Shown here: positions 1 to 7,890 of the stretch, one piece after another
Position numbering within the stretch: position 1 is the stretch's first letter
Layout of the letters: every line of letters starts with the position of its first letter
NCBI GenBank assembly: GCA_000803105.1
Contig: JTDA01000031.1
Coordinates: 1 to 14,927, forward strand
Source of the DNA: Coprobacter secundus
GTDB taxonomy: Bacteria; Bacteroidota; Bacteroidia; Bacteroidales; Coprobacteraceae
Length of the DNA: 14,927 nt
Reading direction: 5' to 3'
Translations under genes and position numbers: made by a program
The notes under the pieces: generated by a model
Seen by the model: the letters and a program-made list of their open reading frames with translations, nothing else
Databases searched by the model: none
Told to the model about the DNA's origin: nothing

Positions 1-13
1 TTTTTTTTACTCT

Positions 14-1000
14 TTAAAAAAAATAATCAACAACAATATTTCGATGAGCCTCGGGAAATATCTTTAATAAATTTATAGAAGGTTGATTTTTATACTTCTT
101 TTTATCTCTACGATAATCACGATGAGCCATCCAAACAGCATTCACATCTGCCCAATGTCCTCCTAATAAAAATTTTATCATCGCAACGGTATCAAGCAAT
201 CTTCTTATAAATAATAAAAAACGCCCATCCCTTAAAGGCAAATTCTTATATAGCATAAGTAGATTATTTCTAAAATTTAAATATGTCTTTTTAGGGTTAG
301 AAACATCCAAGGTTGCTCCTCCCAAATGATACATAATACTTTGAGGGACAACGACAATATTTTTACCTAGTAAATGTATTCTCCAGCACAAATCAATTTC
401 CTCCATATGTGCAAAAAAGTGAGTATCTAACCCTCCTACATCCAAATAATCTTTCCTTTTAATAAATAAGCAAGCACCCGTTGCCCAAAAAATATTAGTT
501 ATATTATCATATTGGTGACTATCTTTTTCTACTGTATCAAATATCCGTCCTCGACAAAAAGTATATCCGTATCGATCAATAAAACCTCCAGATGCTCCAG
601 CATATTCAAAATAGTCTTTATTACGATATGACAGTAACTTTGGTTGACATGCCGAAACTTCTGGATGCTCCTCACAATAAGATAAAAGCGGTTCTAACCA
701 ATAAGGTGTAGCCTCAACATCAGAATTAAGAAGAACCACATACTCATAATCAAGCTGGGAAATAGCTCTATTATATCCCTCTGCAAAACCATAGTTTTCA
801 GAAAAAAGCAATAATTGTATATTGGGATAATTTTGCGACAAAAAGGACACAGAATCATCTGTTGAGCCATTATCCACAACAATAATATCTGCAATTTCCG
901 ATGTCGTAAATTGATATACAGAAGGTAAAAACTCTTCTAACAATTTCCTACCATTCCAATTCAGTATGACAACAGCAACTTTCTTCAATCTCTCCATCAT
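14..1000 (-). CDS. Family 2 glycosyltransferase (rhamnosyltransferase-like)
   Basis: 328 aa, predicted cytoplasmic or membrane-associated enzyme moving a sugar from a nucleotide sugar to a surface glycan or lipid-linked acceptor. Visible GT-A motifs: VVILNWNG near residues 10-17, VDNGSTDDS at 42-50 (nucleotide binding), LNSDVEA at 91-97 where NSD stands for the DXD metal site, GACLFIKR at 175-182, and HMEEIDLCWR at 198-207 with the acidic catalytic region. This set is typical of WbbL-like family 2 enzymes; donor and acceptor cannot be read from sequence. Its first ATG overlaps the stop of the upstream acyltransferase (ATGA), so the two are translationally coupled; a second ATG directly follows and could be the real start. 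It is the last gene of the mtaB unit visible here; no terminator is seen before the window edge. Family assignment is firm, specificity unknown. Confidence 0.9.
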   Translation of the reverse strand: MMERLKKVAVVILNWNGRKLLEEFLPSVYQFTTSEIADIIVVDNGSTDDSVSFLSQNYPNIQLLLFSENYGFAEGYNRAISQLDYEYVVLLNSDVEATPYWLEPLLSYCEEHPEVSACQPKLLSYRNKDYFEYAGASGGFIDRYGYTFCRGRIFDTVEKDSHQYDNITNIFWATGACLFIKRKDYLDVGGLDTHFFAHMEEIDLCWRIHLLGKNIVVVPQSIMYHLGGATLDVSNPKKTYLNFRNNLLMLYKNLPLRDGRFLLFIRRLLDTVAMIKFLLGGHWADVNAVWMAHRDYRRDKKKYKNQPSINLLKIFPEAHRNIVVDYFF

Positions 1001-1902
1001 TTTTTCTTTAAACCTTTATGTTTCCATCGATTATGAGTCCATAACCAATACTCTGGAGCACGTCTAATCGTATTTTCCATCAGGTCCATATATTTACGAG
1101 TAATATCAAACTCCGGAGCTTCTTTGGGATGGAGTTCTACCTCCCGTATAGTAACGGCATAATATCCCCGTTTGACTTTTTCTACATCAAAATAAAATAC
1201 TGCAAAATCGACTTTTTTAGCAATTTTTTCCACTCCAGTCAAGACCGGGGTGTCTTGATTCAAAAAAGTCACCCAAAAATGAATATTTGCAGGAGATGGA
1301 GTCTGGTCTGCCATAAATCCGGTAATCGATGGTTGACCAGAATTTCGATAACGAATTATTTCGCGCAAAGTATCTTGTTTAGGTATACAATGAGAATTAA
1401 ATCGAGAACGAAGTTTCAAAAAAAAATGATCGAACCATTTATTTTTCAAAGGACGATATATTTGAGCAAAAATCACCTCTGGATTATGCATCCATAAAGT
1501 AACAGATGGAACCCATTCCCAATTACCATAATGACCTAAATACATCAGGCAAGAACGCCCCTCTGCAGTAGCTTTATCTAAAAGTTCTATACCATAAAAT
1601 TGTGTTCGCTTACGCATTTCCTTATCGGAAATATGCATCAACTTTATTGTTTCAACTATATAATCACAAAAATGGTGATAAAAGGCTCTTTCTATCCTCA
1701 ATATCTCTTTATCATCTTTTTCGGGAAAAGAATTTCTCATATTTTCAATAACCATTTTTCGTCGATAACGGATGACATAATATAGAGGAAAAAATAAAAT
1801 ATCAGATAAAATATATAATACACGCAACGGCAACATTGCATGTAATTTAAAACACAAATAAAGAGGTGAATATAATATATTTTCAATAGTAACCTTTTTC
1901 AT
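997..1902 (-). CDS. LpxL/HtrB-type lysophospholipid acyltransferase
   Basis: 301 aa member of the LPLAT family that adds the secondary acyl chain to lipid A (LpxL/HtrB/LpxM type), acting at the inner face of the cytoplasmic membrane. The catalytic H-x4-E motif is seen as GHYGNWEW, with H124 and E129. An N-terminal hydrophobic stretch around residues 25-45 is likely the membrane anchor, followed by the family signature RRKMVIENMRNSFPEK. Length fits the family (about 300 aa). The ATG lies 6 bases after the mtaB stop, and its own stop overlaps the downstream glycosyltransferase start, so all three genes are probably co-transcribed. A glycosyltransferase neighbour fits an outer-envelope role. The family also includes acyltransferases acting on other glycolipids, so lipid A is the likely but unproven substrate. 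Confidence 0.85.
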   Translation of the reverse strand: MKKVTIENILYSPLYLCFKLHAMLPLRVLYILSDILFFPLYYVIRYRRKMVIENMRNSFPEKDDKEILRIERAFYHHFCDYIVETIKLMHISDKEMRKRTQFYGIELLDKATAEGRSCLMYLGHYGNWEWVPSVTLWMHNPEVIFAQIYRPLKNKWFDHFFLKLRSRFNSHCIPKQDTLREIIRYRNSGQPSITGFMADQTPSPANIHFWVTFLNQDTPVLTGVEKIAKKVDFAVFYFDVEKVKRGYYAVTIREVELHPKEAPEFDITRKYMDLMENTIRRAPEYWLWTHNRWKHKGLKKK

Positions 1903-1908
1903 AATTTC

Positions 1909-3231
1909 TTACTCAAGAATTTGTTCTGCCTTTAGCGCGTCTTTTGCATCGTTGAAATCGCCCAATACAACCAAACAACGCTTGTTTACCAGATTTTTAT
2001 CGTATGGAACTTCTACACGAATATAGTTATCTGTAAATCCATGCATCGGCATCCCTTTTTTGGGATGTTCAAACAAAACTGGACGTAATTTCCCTTGTTG
2101 CTTTTCATAAAATTTTTGAAGTTTTTGCTCAGAAATCTCAAGCATCTTACGGCAACGTTCGTGTTTCTCTTGGGACGTGACGATATGAGAAATCTTTAAT
2201 GCCTGAGTATTGGGACGTTCAGAATATGTAAATACATGTAATTGTGATACATCTAAACTATTAACAAAATGATAAGTCTCTTCAAAAAGTTTTTCTGTCT
2301 CACCTCTAACACCAACAATAAGATCTATTCCGATAAAAGCATCTGGTAATACCATTCTCACTCTCTCTATCTTATGAGCAAACAAATGCGTATCATAACG
2401 TCGGTGCATTAGCTTCAATACATCATCACTTCCCGACTGCAACGGAATATGAAAATGTGGGGCAAACCTCTTTGAAGTAGCTACATAATCAATCATTTCA
2501 TCAGTAAGCAAATTAGGCTCTATTGACGAAATACGGAACCTTTCGATACCCTCAACAGAATCGAGGGCTTTTATCAAATCAAAAAAAGTCTCACCTGTAG
2601 AATGGCCAAAATCACCAATATTCACTCCCGTCAAAACTATTTCTTTTCCTCCATTACGAACAACTTCTTCCGCCTGCTTTACCATGCTATCTATAGAACC
2701 ATTACGACTACGTCCCCGAGCAAACGGAATAGTACAATATGTACAGAAATAATTGCATCCATCCTGCACTTTTAAAAAATATCGGGTTCGATCCCCTTTA
2801 GAACATGAAGGACTAAAAGTCCTGATATCCTCACTACCCGTTGTCACGATATCACCATGCTGTTTCTTATGCAAATCTCCAAGATAATATAGGATATCTA
2901 ATTTCTGCTCTGCGCCTAATATAAGGTCAACACCCGGAATATCCGCAACATCTTCAGGTTTTAATTGAGCATAGCATCCAGTGACCACAATAAAGGCTTC
3001 TGGATGTTGACGGACAATCCGACGAATAGCCTGCCGGCATTTTTTATCCGCTAACTCTGTTACAGAACACGTATTTATAACACATATATCTGCACTTTCT
3101 CCTGCTCGTACACGACGTATACCGCACTCTTCCAAAAGTTTTCCAATTGAAGACGTTTCTGCAAAATTCAACTTACAGCCCAAAGTATAATAGGCTGCTG
3201 TTTTATTCTCAAAAGTATTATAATCTATCAT
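1909..3231 (-). CDS. mtaB: tRNA (N6-threonylcarbamoyladenosine-37) methylthiotransferase MtaB
   Basis: 440 aa radical-SAM enzyme that converts t6A37 to ms2t6A37 in tRNAs reading ANN codons. Domain order: N-terminal UPF0004 domain with three cluster-binding cysteines, C19 (LGCKLN), C55 (NTCSVT) and C86 (TGCYAQ); radical-SAM domain with the C-x3-C-x2-C motif C159/C163/C166 (GCNYFCTYC); and a C-terminal TRAM-like RNA-binding region from about residue 375. LGCKLN rather than the MiaB-style GCQMN, and the spacing, favour MtaB over MiaB or RimO. It is the first gene of a three-gene unit. A -7 element lies upstream at 3268-3275, in a 152-bp divergent region shared with the acyl-CoA synthetase gene. 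Its pairing with envelope genes is probably an operon of convenience. Confidence 0.92.
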   Translation of the reverse strand: MIDYNTFENKTAAYYTLGCKLNFAETSSIGKLLEECGIRRVRAGESADICVINTCSVTELADKKCRQAIRRIVRQHPEAFIVVTGCYAQLKPEDVADIPGVDLILGAEQKLDILYYLGDLHKKQHGDIVTTGSEDIRTFSPSCSKGDRTRYFLKVQDGCNYFCTYCTIPFARGRSRNGSIDSMVKQAEEVVRNGGKEIVLTGVNIGDFGHSTGETFFDLIKALDSVEGIERFRISSIEPNLLTDEMIDYVATSKRFAPHFHIPLQSGSDDVLKLMHRRYDTHLFAHKIERVRMVLPDAFIGIDLIVGVRGETEKLFEETYHFVNSLDVSQLHVFTYSERPNTQALKISHIVTSQEKHERCRKMLEISEQKLQKFYEKQQGKLRPVLFEHPKKGMPMHGFTDNYIRVEVPYDKNLVNKRCLVVLGDFNDAKDALKAEQILE

Positions 3232-3267
3232 TTAAAAAAGATACTTCTCTTACTCTAATATCTGCTA

Positions 3268-3275
3268 CAAAGGTA
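3268..3275 (-). promoter_or_regulatory. Bacteroidetes -7 element for mtaB
   Basis: On the minus strand these bases read TACCTTTG, a full match to the Bacteroidetes TAnnTTTG -7 element. The mtaB ATG is 36 bases downstream, giving an untranslated leader of about 30 bases. No convincing -33 TTTG lies at the usual spacing; a CTTG about 24 bases upstream is the best partial match. Confidence 0.55.
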
Positions 3276-3350
3276 ATGATTTTAGCATAATACTTACTAC
3301 AAGGTAACATTCCTTTAGCTTTATATAAACCATTATATATTCAAAATGAT

Positions 3351-3358
3351 TATATTTG
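3351..3358 (+). promoter_or_regulatory. Bacteroidetes -7 element for the acyl-CoA synthetase gene
   Basis: TATATTTG matches TAnnTTTG and ends 25 bases before the ATG at 3384. The surrounding DNA is very AT-rich, so a chance match is possible. No -33 TTTG at normal spacing is seen. Confidence 0.45.
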
Positions 3359-3383
3359 TACAAATAAGCCAATTAATAAAGAT

Positions 3384-5057
3384 ATGGTTACTGAAAACTT
3401 TATAAAAATTTACGAAAAAGGATTCAAAGAAAACTGGGAAAGACCGGCTTTGACAGATTATAATACTAAAGAATCATTTACCTATCAACAAATTGCGGAA
3501 GAAATCGCTAAACTTCATATACTATACAAACATTGCCAAATTCGGCGTGGAGACAAAATAGCTATTGTCGGAAGAAATACTCCCAGGTGGTGTATTGCTT
3601 TCATGTCTGCGATAACGTATGGAGCAATAGTTGTCCCTATCTTGCAAGATTTCAATGCAAATGACATACATCATATCGTCAGTCATTCAGACTCAGTCCT
3701 TTTGTTTGTTGGAGATCTGATTTGGGAAAATCTTGAAGTTGATAAATTAAATAATTTAAGAGCAACCATATCTTTACGTGACTACTCCTGCCTAGACCAA
3801 CGAGATGGGGAATGCATATCGAAATGCTTAAGTGAAATGAACATTAATTTCAAGAACAAGTACCCTAATGGTTTTAGCCGTGAAGATATAAAATATGCAG
3901 AACTAAGTAATGATAAAGTAGTACTGATTAACTATACTTCTGGTACTACAGGATTTAGTAAAGGTGTTATGCTCACTGGTAATAATCTAGCAGGAAATAC
4001 TATGTTCGGTATCCATTCTAAACTCCATTATCCAGGGAGCAAGTGTCTATCCTTTTTGCCCTTGGCCCATGCTTATGGTTGTGCTTTTGATATACTTGTT
4101 CCTCTTGCTGTAGGAACTCACATAACAATGTTAGGGAAAATTCCTTCTCCTAAGATTTTATTAAAAGCTCTTGAAGAAGTAAAACCAAATCTCATAATTT
4201 GTGTCCCATTGATCTTAGAAAAAATCTATCGGAAACAAATACTACCAATGCTCAATAAACGTGCACTAAAATGGGCAGTTAACATACCACTTCTCGACAG
4301 CCAAATCTATGCTCAGATCAGAAAAAAATTAGTGGACGCTTTTGGAGGACGATTTGAACAAGTCATAATAGGAGGAGCACCTTTAAACAAAGAAGTAGAA
4401 ACATTTTTACACAAAATAAAATTTCCTTTTACAGTCGGATATGGAATGACAGAATGTGGTCCACTAATCAGTTATACTCATTATACTGAATTTATACCTA
4501 CATCTGCGGGACGCATTCTCGACGGCTATATGCAGGTTCGTATTGATTCTGAAGACCCCTATAATATTCCTGGAGAAATTTGCGTAAAAGGGGAAAATGT
4601 AATGAAAGGGTATTATAAAAATCAAGAAGCGACAGATGCTGTTCTTGATAATGACGAATGGCTACATACCGGCGATATGGGTACCATAAATAAAGATAAT
4701 ACAATCTTTATTAAAGGACGTTGTAAAACAATGATATTAGGGCCAAACGGACAAAATATATACCCTGAAGCAATAGAAGCCAAACTAAATAATATGCCCT
4801 TTATTCTCGAAAGCCTAGTTATCGAAAAAGATGGAAAACTCATAGCCCTCGTTTACCCAGATTATGAAGCTGTCGATGAAAATGGAATATCAGGCAAAGA
4901 TATTTTAATTGCGATGGAAGAAATCAGAAAAAACGTAAATAATGAACTGGCCCCTTTCGAAAATATCTCCAAGATCCAACTCTATCCCACTGAATTTGAG
5001 AAAACTCCAAAAAAGAGTATAAAAAGGTACCTTTATACCAATTTTTCTCAGATTTAA
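3384..5057 (+). CDS. Long-chain acyl-CoA synthetase-like AMP-binding enzyme
   Basis: 557 aa adenylate-forming enzyme, most like long-chain fatty acid-CoA ligases, which activate a fatty acid with ATP and then transfer it to CoA. Motifs in order: P-loop YTSGTTGFSKG (184-194), GYGMTECGP (352-360), GEICVKGENVMKGYY (397-411), LHTGD (427-431, the ATP-ribose aspartate is D431), IFIKGRCKTMI hinge (441-451) and the C-terminal TPKKSIKR (541-548). In the usual family motif TPTxKxKR the catalytic lysine falls where this protein has S545, with lysines at 543, 544 and 547 close by. There is no signal peptide or clear membrane segment. It is a single-gene unit, divergent from mtaB. Downstream, only a weak 4-bp stem (5059-5062 with 5077-5080) plus seven Ts could end transcription. 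Acyl-ACP synthetase or another carboxylate substrate is possible. Confidence 0.85.
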   Translation: MVTENFIKIYEKGFKENWERPALTDYNTKESFTYQQIAEEIAKLHILYKHCQIRRGDKIAIVGRNTPRWCIAFMSAITYGAIVVPILQDFNANDIHHIVSHSDSVLLFVGDLIWENLEVDKLNNLRATISLRDYSCLDQRDGECISKCLSEMNINFKNKYPNGFSREDIKYAELSNDKVVLINYTSGTTGFSKGVMLTGNNLAGNTMFGIHSKLHYPGSKCLSFLPLAHAYGCAFDILVPLAVGTHITMLGKIPSPKILLKALEEVKPNLIICVPLILEKIYRKQILPMLNKRALKWAVNIPLLDSQIYAQIRKKLVDAFGGRFEQVIIGGAPLNKEVETFLHKIKFPFTVGYGMTECGPLISYTHYTEFIPTSAGRILDGYMQVRIDSEDPYNIPGEICVKGENVMKGYYKNQEATDAVLDNDEWLHTGDMGTINKDNTIFIKGRCKTMILGPNGQNIYPEAIEAKLNNMPFILESLVIEKDGKLIALVYPDYEAVDENGISGKDILIAMEEIRKNVNNELAPFENISKIQLYPTEFEKTPKKSIKRYLYTNFSQI

Positions 5058-5130
5058 TACTCTTACAAAAAAAATTGAGTTTTTTTCGAAAAAAAAACTG
5101 CTAAAGAGCATAACATTAAAAAATAATATA

Positions 5131-5138
5131 TACCTTTG
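5131..5138 (+). promoter_or_regulatory. Bacteroidetes -7 element for the small lipoprotein gene
   Basis: TACCTTTG is a full match to TAnnTTTG, 49 bases before the ATG at 5188, so the leader would be about 40 bases. No clear -33 TTTG is visible in the A/T-rich sequence before it. Confidence 0.6.
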
Positions 5139-5187
5139 AACCGTTTTTGAAGCAATAATTTATTGTTTTATATTTAATTTAAAGAAA

Positions 5188-5382
5188 ATGAAAAAGTTAG
5201 TCTTGTTCTTCGCTGTTGCATTTGCAATGTCTTTTGCAGCTTGTACATCTAAAACAGCCAGTGATGCTGCTGCCGTTGATTCAACTGCTGTCGATACTAC
5301 AGTAATTGAAGAAACTGTTGTTACTGATTCTGTAGCTACAGTTGACAGTGTAGCTGTTGATTCTGCTGCTGTTGCTGAATAA
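5188..5382 (+). CDS. Small low-complexity lipoprotein
   Basis: 64 aa. A lipoprotein signal peptide is plain: MKK, a hydrophobic core of about 13 residues, and a lipobox-like FAAC with the acceptor cysteine at C19. The mature part is only about 46 residues and is built almost wholly of A, V, D, S, T and E, with loose repeats such as VDSTAVD, VTDSVATVD and VDSVAVDSAAVA. It is acidic, has no further cysteine and no recognisable domain. The residues just after the cysteine (TSKT) are not acidic, so it lacks the typical Bacteroidetes surface-export signal and may face the periplasm; that is inference. It has its own -7 element upstream and a terminator at 5412-5451. Such tiny D/S/T/A/V-rich lipoproteins occur across Bacteroidetes, with no function known to me. 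A longer reading frame on the opposite strand is its mirror. Confidence 0.75.
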   Translation: MKKLVLFFAVAFAMSFAACTSKTASDAAAVDSTAVDTTVIEETVVTDSVATVDSVAVDSAAVAE

Positions 5383-5411
5383 TAAATTAGCGAAGAGAAC
5401 AAAAGGATGTT

Positions 5412-5451
5412 GATAGAGTGGTCCCGGGATGGAGCTGCTCTATCTTTTTTT
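5412..5451 (+). terminator. Intrinsic terminator of the small lipoprotein gene
   Basis: GATAGAG (5412-5418) pairs perfectly with CTCTATC (5438-5444) across a GC-rich loop that contains the palindrome TCCCGGGA, and is followed directly by seven Ts (5445-5451). It lies 30 bases after the lipoprotein stop, and its T-tract touches the end of the convergent der frame. Confidence 0.8.
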
Positions 5452-6835
5452 AATTAAGAATATTCTTATATAAAAAACGGAACTGTGAAGATTCACAGTT
5501 CGTTTTTTTATGCCTTTTTTTCATTTTTTCCCTCATAAATATATTTATAGGTGTACCTGTAAAATTCCATTTTGAACGAATCTGATTTTCTAAAAATCGC
5601 TTATATGGCTCCTTCACCCACTGAGGTAAATTACAAAAGAAAATGAATGTTGGTACAAATGAACCTTTAATTTGTGTCACATATTTAATTTTTACATACT
5701 TACCTTTATGTGCTGGTGGTGGATAGTTCTCGATAACAGACAACATCTCTTCGTTCAATTTTGCTGTAGGGACATGATTCTTCCGATTTCTATATACCTC
5801 TGAGACAGACTCCAGAACCTTAAATATTCGTTGTTTTGTTAAAGCCGAAGTATAGATAATCGGAAAATCCACAAACGGAGCAAATCGTTCCCGAATAGCC
5901 CTTTCAAATTCTTTTATTGCCTTGTTTGACTTATCTTCTACCAAGTCCCATTTATTGACACAAACGACCAGTCCTTTCTTATTTTTTTGAATCAAAGAAA
6001 AAATATTCAAGTCTTGGCTCTCAATTCCACGAATAGCATCTATCATCAGAACACACACGTCTGAATTTTCAATAGCACGAATCGAACGGATAACTGAATA
6101 ATATTCTAAATCCTCAGTAACCTTTCCTTTTTTTCTTATTCCGGCTGTATCTACCAAATAAAAATCAAAACCAAATTTATTATATCGTGTATATATTGAA
6201 TCTCGAGTAGTTCCAGCAACATCTGTTACAATATTTCTATCTTCGCCAATAAAAGCATTTATAATCGACGATTTTCCTGCATTAGGGCGACCTACAACCG
6301 CAACCTTGGGCAATTCTTCTTCGGGCTCTTCATTTCCTATATTCGGAAATTTCGCAACAACTTCATCTAACAAATCTCCAGTTCCTGCACCATTTATAGC
6401 CGATATACAATAAGGGTCTCCTAATCCTAAGGAATAAAACTCTGCTGCAGTATATTGCCATTCATTTGAATCACTCTTATTAGCAATCAAGAATACCGGT
6501 TTCTTACACTTACGAAGTATATCTGCAACATGATCATCCAGATTGGTAACCCCATTCATAACATCAACAACAAACAAGATAACATCTGCCTCTTCAATAG
6601 CCAATGCAACTTGTTTATTTATTTCTTCCTCAAAAATATCTTCAGAATTTACTACCCATCCTCCAGTATCAATTACTGAAAATTCGTGACCACACCATTC
6701 AACCTTACCATACTGGCGATCTCGTGTTGTTCCTGCAACTTCATTTACAATAGCCTGACGAGACTTGGTTAATCGATTAAACAACGTTGATTTCCCAACA
6801 TTAGGTCGACCTACAATCGCAACAATATTTCCCAT
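5450..6835 (-). CDS. der: Ribosome-assembly GTPase Der (EngA), extended C-terminus
   Basis: 461 aa double-GTPase needed for assembly of the 50S subunit. First G domain: GRPNVGKST (9-17), DTGG (56-59), NKSD (119-122). Second: GRPNAGKSS (182-190), DTAG (229-232), NKWD (294-297). A C-terminal KH-like domain follows (about 350-435). The conserved part ends FTGTPINIFMREK at residue 437, the length I expect for Bacteroidales Der. Here 24 further residues follow (MKKRHKKT onward), encoded by the DNA of a terminator hairpin. Removing one A from the A6 run at 5524-5529 would give MREK followed by TGA. The tail is therefore probably the result of a one-base insertion, a sequencing error or a slippage site. 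It is the last gene of the yceD-era cluster, 75 bases after era; that gap holds a GC-rich potential stem (6858-6862 with 6881-6885). Confidence 0.93.
   Translation of the reverse strand: MGNIVAIVGRPNVGKSTLFNRLTKSRQAIVNEVAGTTRDRQYGKVEWCGHEFSVIDTGGWVVNSEDIFEEEINKQVALAIEEADVILFVVDVMNGVTNLDDHVADILRKCKKPVFLIANKSDSNEWQYTAAEFYSLGLGDPYCISAINGAGTGDLLDEVVAKFPNIGNEEPEEELPKVAVVGRPNAGKSSIINAFIGEDRNIVTDVAGTTRDSIYTRYNKFGFDFYLVDTAGIRKKGKVTEDLEYYSVIRSIRAIENSDVCVLMIDAIRGIESQDLNIFSLIQKNKKGLVVCVNKWDLVEDKSNKAIKEFERAIRERFAPFVDFPIIYTSALTKQRIFKVLESVSEVYRNRKNHVPTAKLNEEMLSVIENYPPPAHKGKYVKIKYVTQIKGSFVPTFIFFCNLPQWVKEPYKRFLENQIRSKWNFTGTPINIFMREKMKKRHKKTNCESSQFRFLYKNILN
5472..5509. terminator. Bidirectional terminator between der and the lipoprotein gene
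   Basis: GAACTGTGAA (5480-5489) is the exact inverse of TTCACAGTTC (5492-5501). Beyond one bulged G (5479), C5478 pairs with G5502 and a run of A (5472-5477) pairs with a run of T (5503-5509). Either strand therefore gives a strong hairpin followed by a U-tract. On the minus strand it lies inside the extended der frame, 12 bases after the place where the expected stop would be; on the plus strand it is a backup to the 5412-5451 terminator. Confidence 0.85.
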
Positions 6836-6910
6836 AATTTTTACTTACATTGTTAATCCCGGCTATCCCAGCCAGATGTTCCGGGCTTCTGTTATTCAAC
6901 TTCAATTCTA

Positions 6911-7801
6911 TCACTCCGGTTGATAACCGAAACTCTTCAGTTTATTATCTTTATTTCTCCAATCTTTTTCAACCTTCACATATAATTCCAAAAATACTTT
7001 TTTCTGGAAAAAAGCCTCTATATCTTTCCGTGCTAACATTCCTACTTTTTTCAGTGCTCGTCCTCCTTTACCAATTACAATTCCTTTCTGAGAATCACGT
7101 TCAACATAAACAACAGACATTATATGTATATGCCTTTCATCTTCCTTAAATTGCTCAACTCCAACTTCACACGCATAAGGAATCTCCTTATCATAAATTA
7201 GCAAAATTTTCTCCCTAATTATTTCTGTAACAAAAAAGCGAGCAGGCTTGTCGGTCAAAGCATCCTTTTCAAAAAATGGAGGAGAAGGAGGCAATAAAGT
7301 CTCTATTCTTTTTAATAAATAATCCAAATTGAACTTATATTGAGCTGATACTGGTATAATTTCAGCATCAGGTAATATAGTATGCCATCCAGAAACCAAT
7401 TTTTCTAAATCTTGCTGGCTTTTCAATAAATCTATTTTATTAATTATAAGCAATACAGGTATAGTCTGTAACGCAACTTTATCAAGAAAAACCTTATTTT
7501 TAGTCGGAGTTTCCACAACATCTGTTACATACAACAATATATCGGCATCCTTAAGAGCTGACTGTGAAAAATTCAGCATCGATTCTTGCAATTTATAGTT
7601 AGGGACCAAAACTCCTGGAGTATCCGAATAAACAATCTGCATATCATCTGTATTAACTATTCCCATAATACGATGACGGGTCGTTTGGGCTTTAGAAGTA
7701 ATTATCGAAATACGTTCCCCAACTAAAGAATTCATTAATGTTGACTTTCCAACATTCGGATTCCCAACTATATTTACAAAACCAGCCTTATGCATATTCA
7801 T
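6911..7801 (-). CDS. era: Ribosome-assembly GTPase Era
   Basis: 296 aa GTPase that binds the 3' end of 16S rRNA during 30S maturation. G1 is GNPNVGKST (13-21), the switch region carries the conserved TTRHRI (40-45), G3 is DTPG (60-63), G4 is NKID (121-124) and G5 is VSAQ (151-154). The C-terminal KH domain has the GKGG loop at 244-247 (IVIGKGGRALKKVG). The length is standard and the frame intact. Two ATGs lie at the start (residues 1 and 3); either could be used. It sits between fabH and der. A 175-bp gap separates it from fabH, with a long inverted repeat and a possible -7 element (7836-7843), so it may also be transcribed on its own. Confidence 0.95.
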   Translation of the reverse strand: MNMHKAGFVNIVGNPNVGKSTLMNSLVGERISIITSKAQTTRHRIMGIVNTDDMQIVYSDTPGVLVPNYKLQESMLNFSQSALKDADILLYVTDVVETPTKNKVFLDKVALQTIPVLLIINKIDLLKSQQDLEKLVSGWHTILPDAEIIPVSAQYKFNLDYLLKRIETLLPPSPPFFEKDALTDKPARFFVTEIIREKILLIYDKEIPYACEVGVEQFKEDERHIHIMSVVYVERDSQKGIVIGKGGRALKKVGMLARKDIEAFFQKKVFLELYVKVEKDWRNKDNKLKSFGYQPE

Positions 7802-7835
7802 TACCTTTTAAACAACATTGTACTCCTGACCTAAA

Positions 7836-7843
7836 CAAATATA
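7836..7843 (-). promoter_or_regulatory. Possible -7 element for era
   Basis: The minus strand reads TATATTTG, matching TAnnTTTG, 34 bases before the era ATG. No -33 TTTG is seen at the usual spacing, and the region is AT-rich, so this is a weak call. Confidence 0.35.
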
Positions 7844-7890
7844 CAAAAAAGAAATCTTTTTTGTATTCATCCCATTCCTATTAAAAATAA

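Noticed and set aside
1129..1497. 122-aa plus-strand frame inside the acyltransferase gene
   Set aside because: Antisense to a gene with clear family motifs; no start signals and no protein features.
5059..5086. Possible terminator of the acyl-CoA synthetase gene
   Set aside because: The stem is only 4 bp (ACTC/GAGT) with a 14-base A-rich loop; the T-run after it is suggestive but not enough for a feature.
4498..5111. Three overlapping minus-strand frames over the end of the acyl-CoA synthetase gene
   Set aside because: Shadows of a well-supported gene with no recognisable content.
5160..5402. 80-aa minus-strand frame opposite the small lipoprotein
   Set aside because: It mirrors a low-complexity coding sequence (A, V, S, T runs are also readable on the other strand). 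The plus frame has a lipoprotein signal, a promoter and a terminator; the minus frame has none.
6858..6885. GC-rich stem in the era-der gap
   Set aside because: Only 5 bp with an 18-base loop and a competing 4-bp inner stem; no U-tract. Noted in the der entry but not called.
6850..7149. 99-aa plus-strand frame opposite the end of era
   Set aside because: Antisense to the KH domain of Era and lacking any start signal.
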